This document shows, piece by piece, positions 8,857 to 17,124 of a stretch of 34,994 nucleotides of DNA (the first letter of the stretch is position 1; every line of letters begins with the position of its first letter). Under the pieces are notes generated by a model that was not told the origin of the DNA, did no database searches, and saw nothing but the letters and a program-made list of their open reading frames with translations. Source of the stretch: Gemmatimonadota bacterium (lineage in GTDB: Bacteria; Gemmatimonadota; Gemmatimonadetes; Gemmatimonadales; Gemmatimonadaceae); contig JAGWYS010000011.1 in assembly GCA_018969225.1 (NCBI GenBank), positions 1 through 34,994 on the forward strand. Reading direction: 5' to 3'. The translations under genes and the position numbers were made by a program.

Positions 8857-9804
8857 TCAGTGCCAGCCGAGGGCGCGGCTTTCCTGCGTGGGCTCGAGGA
8901 AGGAGCAGGAGCCGAAGCTGACCAGCCCCCCTTCGCGCAGGCGCCACAGCGCCTCGCGCGGGAACAGGTGGTCGCCGTCGGGGCCGTGCCACGTGATGCC
9001 GTCCGCGGTGACCGACAGCGCCGCCGGGTCGCGCTCCTGCAGGAGGCGCAGCGCCAGGGCCTCGTCGTCCCCGGCCGGCGTGTCCAGCAGGGCCGCGGTC
9101 AGGAACAGCGCCGCGAAGCCGAACATGTCGGCGGTGTCGGCGTCCGGCGCCTCGGTGAGGGGGTAGCGCCCCCCCAGCGGATGGTGAAGCCCGGCGGTGG
9201 CCTTGCAGGGGACGCCCTGCGCACGGCACGCGCGCAGCAGGGCGAGCACCGCGCCGGGGGCCGGGATGGCTGAGGCGGTGACGCCGCCGGCCCGGAGCTT
9301 GGCGCGCAACCCGGCCCGCCCCACCGCGGCCACCAGCGCCGGCAGGTCGCCGTCCAGCGGGAGCTCGCAATAGGCCGTGAGCCCCGGAGGGAGGGCGGCC
9401 GCCAGCGCGGCCACCGCCTCGGGGGTGCCCACGCGGAGCTCGAGGGTGTCCACCACCGCGCTGCACTCATCGAAACACACCCGGTGGCGGTCGTTGAAGG
9501 CGGTGATGGCGGCGAGGTCGGCGGCCACGTCGCCGCTGCCGGTGACGGCCAGGCGCCAGGGGATGGCCCCGGCGTCGCGCGGCAGGAAGAGGTCGGCGGC
9601 GGTGGTGAACGCGTCCAGGGCGGCGGCCGGGCAGATGAAGCGCCCGAGCATCCACCCCTGCCCTCCCGCCCGGTAGTGCGCGTAGCGGCGGACGGCCTCG
9701 TCCATGGCCAGCGCGGCCGGGGGGAAGAGACCGGCATAGTCCACGATCCCCTCCAGGAGGATGCGCGGGGCGGGGTCGGTGACGGGAGGGAGGCGAACCG
9801 GCAT
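8857..9804 (-). CDS. Uncharacterised conserved protein with YAGLFPPA and KATAGLHHPLGG motifs
   Basis: 315-aa ORF from ATG 9804: LLEGIVDYAGLFPPAALAMDEAVRRYAHYR...WMLGRFICPA...RAKLRAGGVTASAIPAPGAVLALLRACRAQGVPCKATAGLHHPLGG; immediately upstream of fahA on the same strand. Confidence 0.75.
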   Translation of the reverse strand: MPVRLPPVTDPAPRILLEGIVDYAGLFPPAALAMDEAVRRYAHYRAGGQGWMLGRFICPAAALDAFTTAADLFLPRDAGAIPWRLAVTGSGDVAADLAAITAFNDRHRVCFDECSAVVDTLELRVGTPEAVAALAAALPPGLTAYCELPLDGDLPALVAAVGRAGLRAKLRAGGVTASAIPAPGAVLALLRACRAQGVPCKATAGLHHPLGGRYPLTEAPDADTADMFGFAALFLTAALLDTPAGDDEALALRLLQERDPAALSVTADGITWHGPDGDHLFPREALWRLREGGLVSFGSCSFLEPTQESRALGWH

Positions 9805-9979
9805 GGCGGCGACAGGGTAGGAAGGGTGTTCCGGACGCCGTAATCTCATGCGAAGACCGGGGTGCGTGGTAGATTCCGCGCGCGGGGCGCGGCTGCCCCG
9901 CCCGTCCCCGGCCGGCCGTGGCGCCCCGGGGCGCGTTTCCGGCATCCCAGCCGCCCTTTCCCCGTCTTGAGGAGACGTC

Positions 9980-11536
9980 ATGCGCGTGACGACCGTGGCC
10001 GGCGCCCTGGCCACCCTGACCCTTGCGGCCACCGCGGTGGCGCAGCCCGGCGCGGTGGCGTCGGCCTGCTCCATCGACACCAACTCCCCCAAGGAGCTGG
10101 CGATGGCGTCGCTGTCGCTGCAGCAGGCGCGCAGCGCCGGTTCCCCCGAGCAGCGCAAGAAGATCCTGTCGGGGGTGATGAAGGAGCTGGACACCAAGCC
10201 GGAGCGCTTCGCGAAGAACCCCGGCGGCTACAACTACATCCTCAGCGACGCGCTGCGGCTGTGGGGGGTGGAGCCGGGGCTGTCCTCGGCCCCCGCGCGC
10301 GGGCAGCTGGGGATGCTGACCAACCCCACGGCGCCGTACGACATCGTGGTGCAGATGGACTCCGCGTACCGGCGCATGGCGGCGGCGCTGCCGGAGTGCG
10401 CGGGCGACGTGGCGGCGCTGCGCCAGAACGAGGTGTGGCTGGCCAACACGCAGGCGGCGCTGAGCGCGTCCAACGGCGGGCAGCTGGACTCGGCGGAGTA
10501 CTACGCGAAGCGGTCGATGATCGTGAGCGCGGCCAACCCCTACCCGTACTACGTGCTGGCCAACGTGGCCAACGCGCGGAACAACCGCGCCGAGGCCGTC
10601 CGCAACTGGATGGCGGTGGTGGAGCGCGCGGGGAGCGACTCCAACTACCGCGACATCAAGCAGGGGAGCATGTACTACGCGGGGATGAGCCAGCTGGAAG
10701 GGGCCAACGGGCTGCAGGGGGCCGAGCAGCAGGGCGCGGCGAAGGCGGCGGCCGCCACGCTGCAGGCGCTGCTGAAGGAGGCGCCCAACCACCCCGACGC
10801 GGCCAACATCATGAACGCGTGGGCCGAGGCGCTCCTGGTGGCGAAGGACACGGCGGCGGTGCCGGGGGTGTACGCCCCGCTGCTGGCCGACCCCGCCAAG
10901 GGCACCGACCTGATGCTGATCACCGCCGGGGTGCTGGCCTCGCGCCTGAACAAGGCGGATGACGCGCTGGCGCTGTTCGAGGGGGCGGTGGCGCGCAATC
11001 CGTTCGCGCGCGACGCGCTGCGGAACGTGGCGGCCACCTACTACGGGCGCGACCAGTTCCAGAAGATGTTCGAGCCCACGCGCAAGCTGCTCGCCATCGA
11101 CCCCAACAACTACGACGCGTGGATGTTCAACGCGTACGCGGCGCAGGGGCTGATGCGGGCGGTGAAGGTGCCCCCCGCCAAGAAGGTGATGACCCCCGCC
11201 GACCAGAAGGCGACGGCCGAGGCGCGCGCGCAGCAGAAGGCGTGGGGGGACACGCTGGTGAAGTACCAGACCATCGCCGACGGGCTGCCGGTGAAGGTGG
11301 ACATCCTGGAGTTCTCGCGGCGCACCGAGGGGTCCACGGTGTCGATCTCGGTGGAGGAGAAGGGGGCCGCGGGCGGCACGCACGAGGTGGTGATGGAGTT
11401 CCTCGACGCCGCCGGCAACGTGGTGGCCACCGACACGCAGTCCACCGGCCCGCTCAAGAAGGACGAGGTGAAGCAGCTGAGCTTCAAGGGCGCGGGGGAG
11501 AAGATCATCGCGTTCCGCTACAAGCCGGTGAAGTAG
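9980..11536 (+). CDS. Secreted tetratricopeptide-repeat protein
   Basis: Signal peptide (TVAGALATLTLAATAVAQPG) followed by TPR-like helices (NEVWLANTQAALSASNGGQLDSAEYYAKRSMIV..NPYPYYVLANVANARNNRAEAVRNW); GAGGAG SD-like sequence before ATG. Confidence 0.8.
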   Translation: MRVTTVAGALATLTLAATAVAQPGAVASACSIDTNSPKELAMASLSLQQARSAGSPEQRKKILSGVMKELDTKPERFAKNPGGYNYILSDALRLWGVEPGLSSAPARGQLGMLTNPTAPYDIVVQMDSAYRRMAAALPECAGDVAALRQNEVWLANTQAALSASNGGQLDSAEYYAKRSMIVSAANPYPYYVLANVANARNNRAEAVRNWMAVVERAGSDSNYRDIKQGSMYYAGMSQLEGANGLQGAEQQGAAKAAAATLQALLKEAPNHPDAANIMNAWAEALLVAKDTAAVPGVYAPLLADPAKGTDLMLITAGVLASRLNKADDALALFEGAVARNPFARDALRNVAATYYGRDQFQKMFEPTRKLLAIDPNNYDAWMFNAYAAQGLMRAVKVPPAKKVMTPADQKATAEARAQQKAWGDTLVKYQTIADGLPVKVDILEFSRRTEGSTVSISVEEKGAAGGTHEVVMEFLDAAGNVVATDTQSTGPLKKDEVKQLSFKGAGEKIIAFRYKPVK

Positions 11537-11549
11537 GGGCGGCCGCGCC

Positions 11550-12866
11550 GTGGGCCGGGCGCTGGGCGCGGCCTGCGGCGCGGCGGCGTGGGTGGCGGGG
11601 CTGTCGGCCGCCGCCCCGCGCCCCGCGCCCGCGCAGGCGCGGGAGGGATCGGCCGTGACCGTGGGCGCCATGGCCACGGCGGTGGCCACGCACGTCGCGC
11701 CCGCGCTGCTGGGGGCGTCCCGCACGGAAGGGTACCTCACGCAGCCCGCGCTGATGGGCGACCTGCGCGGCGGCCCGTGGCGCTTCACGGGCACCGTCAA
11801 CCTGGAGGGGCTGACGCTGCGCCGCGGGGAACTCACCCTCGGCAGCTATGGCGAGGGGTACGTGGACCGCCGGCACCCGCACACGCTGGTGCACGAGGCG
11901 ATGGGAGCGGCCGTGACCCCCGCGGGGCGGCGGTGGCAGGGGTCGCTGGCCGCAGGCAAGGGATTCGTCCCCTTCGGCACCGACGACCCCATGATGCGCC
12001 CGTTCGTCAAGTTTCCGGTGAACCACCACCACGCGCAGCTCCCCGAGCGCGCACAGGTGATCGCGGCGGTGCGGCTGGGCCCCTCCGCGCGCGCGCTGGT
12101 GCTGGAGCAGGCGTGGCACAATGGCGACGAGCCCACCGGCCCCTGGGCGTGGCCGCGGTGGCGGCGCGTGGGCGATTCGCGCGCCACGCGCCTCACGGCG
12201 CAGCACACCGCCCCGGGCGGGGCGCGCTGGGAACTGCAGGGGAGCCGCGCGTTCGTGCGCTCCCCGGGCATCATCCAGGGGGGCGCGTTCGACCATGCGC
12301 AGCAGAGCGTCTCGCTGCGCTACGCGCGCGCGGACGACCCCCGGCACGGCGCGTCGGCGCACGCGCACGGGGCCGCGCACGCGGGGGGCCACGAGGCCGG
12401 CCCGCCAGCCCACGGGCTGGCCTACCTGCTGGTGGAGGCGGCGCGCACCGACGAGGGGGCCGACGGCGTGCGCGCGTTCCGCTACGAGAGCGTGCTGGCC
12501 GAGGCGCAGTGGCGCTGGCACGGCTGGGGGGTGGCGGTGCGCGGGGAACGCACCGACCGCCCCGAGCCCGAGCGGCTGCTGGACCTGTACCGCACCGCGA
12601 CCGGGCACATCGACTTCCAGATCGTGGGGATCACCCGCTTCGACGTGGTCACCGCGCAGCTGACGCTGCCCCCGTCGCGCTGGTGGGCGCTGCAGCCGTT
12701 TGCGGAGGTGGCGGCGGCGCGTCCCGTGGCGCGGCGGCGCCCCGCCGTCTTCGACCCGCCGGCCTTCTACGGTGCCCGCACCCAGTGGATGCTGTCCACC
12801 GGCGTGCGCCTGCACGCCGGGCGCATGCGCCCCCGCATGGGACGCTACGGCGTCCTCGCCCCCTGA
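11550..12866 (+). CDS. Predicted envelope / outer-membrane protein with His-rich loop, unknown function
   Basis: GTG-start ORF with signal-like N-terminus, beta-strand rich sequence, motif FPVNHHHAQLPER and loop RHGASAHAHGAAHAGGHEAG; starts 13 nt after the TPR gene. Confidence 0.65.
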   Translation: MGRALGAACGAAAWVAGLSAAAPRPAPAQAREGSAVTVGAMATAVATHVAPALLGASRTEGYLTQPALMGDLRGGPWRFTGTVNLEGLTLRRGELTLGSYGEGYVDRRHPHTLVHEAMGAAVTPAGRRWQGSLAAGKGFVPFGTDDPMMRPFVKFPVNHHHAQLPERAQVIAAVRLGPSARALVLEQAWHNGDEPTGPWAWPRWRRVGDSRATRLTAQHTAPGGARWELQGSRAFVRSPGIIQGGAFDHAQQSVSLRYARADDPRHGASAHAHGAAHAGGHEAGPPAHGLAYLLVEAARTDEGADGVRAFRYESVLAEAQWRWHGWGVAVRGERTDRPEPERLLDLYRTATGHIDFQIVGITRFDVVTAQLTLPPSRWWALQPFAEVAAARPVARRRPAVFDPPAFYGARTQWMLSTGVRLHAGRMRPRMGRYGVLAP

Positions 12867-12894
12867 TCGACGTCCCCCCCATCCCTTGCCCGTG

Positions 12895-14442
12895 ATGCGC
12901 ATGCCCGCCCTGCCCCGTCGCCTCCTCCCTCTCCGTGTCCGTCTCCGTATCGGCGCGCCGCGGAGCATCGCGCTCCTGGCGCTGGCTGCCGGATGCGGCG
13001 GCGGCGCGGAACCCGTGCAGCCCCCCCCGCCGGCCGCGCCGGCGGTGTCGGTGACGCTCGGCGCCGCCACCCTCGCCGTCGAGCGGGGACGCCAGGGGAC
13101 GGTGCCCGTCACCCTGGCGCGCACCAACTACCCGGGCGCGGTCACGCTCACCGTGGAGAACCTGCCGGCGGGCGTCACCGCCACCGTGACCCCGGCGGTG
13201 GTGTCGGACGGCGCCACGCAGGCCACCGTGACCGTGGCGGCGGCGCGCACCGCCGCCGTGGGTGCGGCGGCACTCGTGGTGCGCGGCACCGGCACCGGGA
13301 GCGTGGCCGCCTCGGCGCCGCTGGCGCTCACGGTGGCGCTCCCCACGCCCACCGCCATGGCGGTGGTGGGAACGGGGATCGTGTCGGCGCGCTACACCAG
13401 CGAGCTGTGGGTGCAGGGCGGGCTCGCGTACCTCAGCAGCTGGGGGCAGCGCAACGGCGTGCGCGGCAACGCGGTGACCGTGTGGGACGTCACGGCGGCG
13501 GCGCCGCGGCTGCTGGACTCGGTGGTGGTGGCCAACGCCACCACCACGGGCGACGTGCAGGTGAGCGACGACGGCACGCTGCTGGTGGTGGCCGTGGAGT
13601 CCAACCCCAACGGCGGGCTGGCGGTGTACAGCCTGGCCAACCCCCGGGCGCCGCAGCTGCTGGTGCGCACCACCGGCGGCGAGCTGCAGTACGGCGTGCA
13701 CACCGCCGAGGTGGCGCGGGTGAACGGCACGCTGTACGCGTTCTGCTCGGTGGACCCCGCCAACGGCGTGCCCGCACGGCTGGTGATCGTGAGCCTGGCC
13801 AACCCGGCGTCGCCGCAGGTGGTGTGGTCGCAGGTCGTGGGCGCGCCGTACATCCACGACGTGTTCGTGCGCGACGGCTACCTGTTCACGGCCGAATGGA
13901 ACGACGGGCTGGGGATCTGGGACATCGGGGCGCAGGGGGGCTCCCCCGCCGCGCCGCGCCGCCTGGCGCGCGCCACCACGGTGGGGGGGAAGGTGCACAA
14001 CATCTGGTGGTACCACGACGCCTCCGGCGCCAAGCGCTACCTGTTCGTGGGGGAGGAGGGGCCGGGGAGCATCGGGTCGTCATCGGTGGGAGACCTGCAT
14101 GTGGTGGACATTGCCACGCTGGCCGCGCCTCGCGAGGTGGCCCGCTTCACGGTGCCGGGGGCCGGGGTGCACAACGTGAGCGTGAACGAGCGCACCGGGG
14201 TGCTGTACGCGGCGTACTACAACGGCGGCGTGCGCGCGCTGGACGTGACCGGGGACCTGGGGAGCTGCACCCCGGCGGAGCGGACCAGCGACGGGCGGTG
14301 CGACCTGGGGCTCATGGGGCGCGAGGTGGCGCGGTTCACCGGCACCGGGGCGCCTGTGTACGTGTGGGGGGTGCACTGGAGCGCGGCGGGGCTGTTCGCC
14401 TCGGACATGCTCAACGGCCTCTGGCGACTGGCGCCGCCGTGA
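12895..14442 (+). CDS. LVIVD-repeat beta-propeller lipoprotein with N-terminal Ig-like segment
   Basis: Lipobox-like LAAGC; repeated blade pattern (GLAYLSSWG...VTVWDVTAAAPRLLDSV, GLAVYSLANPRAPQLLVRT, ARLVIVSLANPASPQVVW, DLHVVDIATLAAPREVARFTVPGAGVHNVSV). Confidence 0.8.
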   Translation: MRMPALPRRLLPLRVRLRIGAPRSIALLALAAGCGGGAEPVQPPPPAAPAVSVTLGAATLAVERGRQGTVPVTLARTNYPGAVTLTVENLPAGVTATVTPAVVSDGATQATVTVAAARTAAVGAAALVVRGTGTGSVAASAPLALTVALPTPTAMAVVGTGIVSARYTSELWVQGGLAYLSSWGQRNGVRGNAVTVWDVTAAAPRLLDSVVVANATTTGDVQVSDDGTLLVVAVESNPNGGLAVYSLANPRAPQLLVRTTGGELQYGVHTAEVARVNGTLYAFCSVDPANGVPARLVIVSLANPASPQVVWSQVVGAPYIHDVFVRDGYLFTAEWNDGLGIWDIGAQGGSPAAPRRLARATTVGGKVHNIWWYHDASGAKRYLFVGEEGPGSIGSSSVGDLHVVDIATLAAPREVARFTVPGAGVHNVSVNERTGVLYAAYYNGGVRALDVTGDLGSCTPAERTSDGRCDLGLMGREVARFTGTGAPVYVWGVHWSAAGLFASDMLNGLWRLAPP

Positions 14443-14447
14443 CTCGC

Positions 14448-14472
14448 GGCGGGGGCGCCCCGCGCCCCCGCC
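14448..14472. terminator. GC-rich hairpin after the LVIVD gene
   Basis: GGCGGGGGCG (14448-14457), 5-nt loop, CGCCCCCGCC (14463-14472), perfect 10-bp stem. Confidence 0.45.
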
Positions 14473-14498
14473 AGCTTCCCCCCCCGGGGCGCCCCCGG

Positions 14499-14504
14499 TA
14501 GCTT
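14499..14504 (+). promoter_or_regulatory. Candidate -10 element (TAGCTT) 6 nt before the GTG start at 14511
   Basis: ggTAGCTTccccggGTGCGT; no SD between element and start. Confidence 0.45.
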
Positions 14505-14510
14505 CCCCGG

Positions 14511-15548
14511 GTGCGTCGCCCCCTCCTCCTGCTTGTCGCGCTGCTCCTCGCCCACGGGGCGCTGCTCGCGGTGCGCCCCCCCGGGGCCTCGGTGGCGGAT
14601 GACAGTGCGGGGCTCGACATCGGCATCGTGTTCGACGTGGGCGGGCGCGGCGACAAGTCGTTCAACGACGGCGCCTACCTGGGGGGGATGCGCGCCGCGC
14701 GCGACCTGGGCGCGCGCGTGCGCTTCATCGAGCCGGGGGAGGGCTCCGACCGCGAGGCCGGGCTCCGCTCGCTGGCCGCGCAGGGGATGGACCTGGTGAT
14801 CGGGGTGGGCTTCATCTTCACCGACGACATCCAGGCGCTGGCCCGCGAGTATCCGGGCATCCGCTTCGCCGACGTGGACATGGCGGTGGCCACCGACCCG
14901 GCCGGCCGGCCGCTGCCGCTCCCCCCCAACCTGGTGGCGCTCAAGTTCCGCGAGCAGGAGGGGTCGTTCCTGGTGGGGGCGCTGGCGGCGCTGGTGGGGG
15001 GGAGCAAGACGGTCGGCTTCGTGGGCGGCATGGACATCGACCTGATCCACAAGTTCGAGGCCGGCTACCGCGCCGGGGTGCGCCACGTGTGCCCCGACTG
15101 CCGCGTGCTGGCGAGCTACGCCGGCGTCACCCCGGACGCGTTCCGCAATCCCGGGCGCGGGAAGGAGATGGCGCTGGCCATGTACAACCAGGGGGCGCGG
15201 GTGATCTTCCACGCCTCGGGGTCCACCGGGCTCGGGGTGTTCGAGGCGGCGCGCACCACCGGCCGGCTGGCCATCGGCGTGGACGCCGACCAGTACGGCG
15301 AGGCGCCGGGATTCGTGCTCACCTCGATGGTGAAGGGGATCGACGAGGCGGTGTACCAGGCCATCCGCGCCGTGCAGGCGGGGCGCTTCACCGGCGGCGT
15401 GCGCGAGCTGGGGCTGGCGGAAAAGGGGGTGGGCTACGTGTACGATGCCAACAACCGCGCGCTGATCCCCGACACGGTGCGGGCGCGGCTGGACGCGCTC
15501 ACGGCCGACATCATCGCGGGGCGCATCGCCGTCCCGTCCACCCGGTGA
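14511..15548 (+). CDS. BMP family ABC transporter substrate-binding protein
   Basis: DIGIVFDVGGRGDKSFNDGAYLGGMRAA, LKFREQEGSFLVGALAAL, KTVGFVGGMDIDLIHKFEAGYRAGV, ADQYGEAPGFVLTSMVKGIDEAVYQ motifs. Confidence 0.92.
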   Translation: MRRPLLLLVALLLAHGALLAVRPPGASVADDSAGLDIGIVFDVGGRGDKSFNDGAYLGGMRAARDLGARVRFIEPGEGSDREAGLRSLAAQGMDLVIGVGFIFTDDIQALAREYPGIRFADVDMAVATDPAGRPLPLPPNLVALKFREQEGSFLVGALAALVGGSKTVGFVGGMDIDLIHKFEAGYRAGVRHVCPDCRVLASYAGVTPDAFRNPGRGKEMALAMYNQGARVIFHASGSTGLGVFEAARTTGRLAIGVDADQYGEAPGFVLTSMVKGIDEAVYQAIRAVQAGRFTGGVRELGLAEKGVGYVYDANNRALIPDTVRARLDALTADIIAGRIAVPSTR

Positions 15549-15552
15549 CGCG

Positions 15553-17124
15553 ATGACCGGCACCGCACCCGCCGCCGCCGTCGTGATGCGCGGCGTGGCC
15601 AAGGCCTTCGGGGGCGTGGTGGCCAACCGCGACGCCTCGCTGGAGGTGGCCGCCGGGGAGATCCACGCCGTGGTGGGGGAGAACGGCGCCGGCAAGAGCA
15701 CCCTGATGCGCGTGCTGGCCGGAGGGCACGCCCCCGACGCCGGCACCGTCTGGGTGCACGGGCGCGAGGTGACGGGGTGGGACACGCGCGCGGCGATCGC
15801 CGCCGGCGTGGGGATGGTGCACCAGCACTTCATGCTCGTGCCCACGCTGACCGTGGCGGAGAACGTCGTGCTGGGGGCGGAGCCGGTGGCGCGGGGGCGC
15901 GTGGACCGGGGCGCGGCGGAGGCCGCGCTGGCGCGCCTGTCTCGGGAGACGGGGCTGGCGGTGGACCCGACGGCGCTGGTGGCCGACCTCACGGTGGGGG
16001 AGGCGCAGCGCGTGGAGATCCTCAAGGCGCTGCACCGCGGCGCGCGCGTGCTCATCCTGGACGAACCCACCGCGGTGCTCTCCCCCCCCGAGGTGGCCGA
16101 CCTGTGGCGCGTGCTGCGCGCGCTCGTGGCGGGAGGTGCCTCGGTCATCCTCATCACGCACAAGCTGGACGAGGTGGTGGCCGTCGCGGACACCATCACC
16201 GTGCTGCGCGGCGGGCGCACGGTGGCGCGCTTTGCCGCGGCGGGGAGCACGCCGCAGGCCATCGCGCGCGCCATGGTGGGGCGCGACGTGGTGCTGGCGC
16301 TGGACGCCGCGCTGGACGCCGCGCTGGACGCCGCGCCACGCGCCGCGACCGGCGCGGAGGCCGAGGCCGAGGCGCCCCGCGGGGCGCCGGTGCTGGCGTG
16401 CGAGGGGCTCACGGTGCGCGGCGACCGCGGGACGCCCGCCGTGCGCGCGCTGTCGCTGGCGGTGCACGCCGGGGAGATCGTGGGGATCGCCGGCGTGGAG
16501 GGGAACGGCCAGGCGGAGCTGGTGGAGGCGATCGCCGGGCTGCGCGCGGTGGCCGAGGGCACGGTGCGGTTGGGGACGCGCGACCTGGCCGGCTGCGACG
16601 TCCGCACCCGCACCGCGCTGGGGGTGTCGCACATCCCCGAGGACCGGCAGCAGCGCGGGCTGCTCATGGACTTCAGCGTGGCCGACAACCTGCTGCTGGG
16701 GCGGCCGCACCCCGGGGGACGGCTGGGGGTGGACCGGCGGCAGGTGCTGGCGGACGCGGCGGCGCAGGTGGCGCGCTTCGACATCCGTCCCGCCGACCCC
16801 ACGCTCCCGGTGCGCGCCCTCTCCGGCGGCAACCAGCAGAAGGTGGTGGTGGCGCGCGAGATGGGGCGCGCCTTCTCGCTGCTGCTGGCGGCGCAGCCCA
16901 CCCGCGGCGTGGACGTGGGGGCCATCGAGTTCATCCACGCGCAGCTGCGCGCCGCGCGCGACGCGGGGAAGGGGGTGCTGCTGGTGAGCGCCGACCTGGC
17001 CGAGGTGCTGGCGCTGTCCGATCGCGTGGGGGTGATGTACGGGGGACGGCTGGTGGCGCTGCTGCCGGTGGCCGCGTGCACGCCGGAGCTGCTGGGGCGC
17101 CACATGACCGGGGCGGCGGCGTGA
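15553..17124 (+). CDS. ABC transporter ATP-binding protein, double NBD (nucleoside/sugar importer type)
   Basis: Walker A GENGAGKST, signature LTVGEAQRVEILKAL, Walker B VLILDEPTAVL; second NBD ALSGGNQQKVVVAREMGR. Confidence 0.94.
   Translation: MTGTAPAAAVVMRGVAKAFGGVVANRDASLEVAAGEIHAVVGENGAGKSTLMRVLAGGHAPDAGTVWVHGREVTGWDTRAAIAAGVGMVHQHFMLVPTLTVAENVVLGAEPVARGRVDRGAAEAALARLSRETGLAVDPTALVADLTVGEAQRVEILKALHRGARVLILDEPTAVLSPPEVADLWRVLRALVAGGASVILITHKLDEVVAVADTITVLRGGRTVARFAAAGSTPQAIARAMVGRDVVLALDAALDAALDAAPRAATGAEAEAEAPRGAPVLACEGLTVRGDRGTPAVRALSLAVHAGEIVGIAGVEGNGQAELVEAIAGLRAVAEGTVRLGTRDLAGCDVRTRTALGVSHIPEDRQQRGLLMDFSVADNLLLGRPHPGGRLGVDRRQVLADAAAQVARFDIRPADPTLPVRALSGGNQQKVVVAREMGRAFSLLLAAQPTRGVDVGAIEFIHAQLRAARDAGKGVLLVSADLAEVLALSDRVGVMYGGRLVALLPVAACTPELLGRHMTGAAA
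16297..16332 (+). repeat. Three perfect 12-bp tandem copies of GCGCTGGACGCC in the inter-NBD linker
   Basis: Read directly; encodes ALDAALDAALDA. Confidence 0.95.

Noticed and set aside
16420-16560. Second ATPase domain has a degenerate Walker A (GVEGNGQAE)
   Set aside because: This is normal for double-NBD sugar/nucleoside importer ATPases of this family, so not novel.
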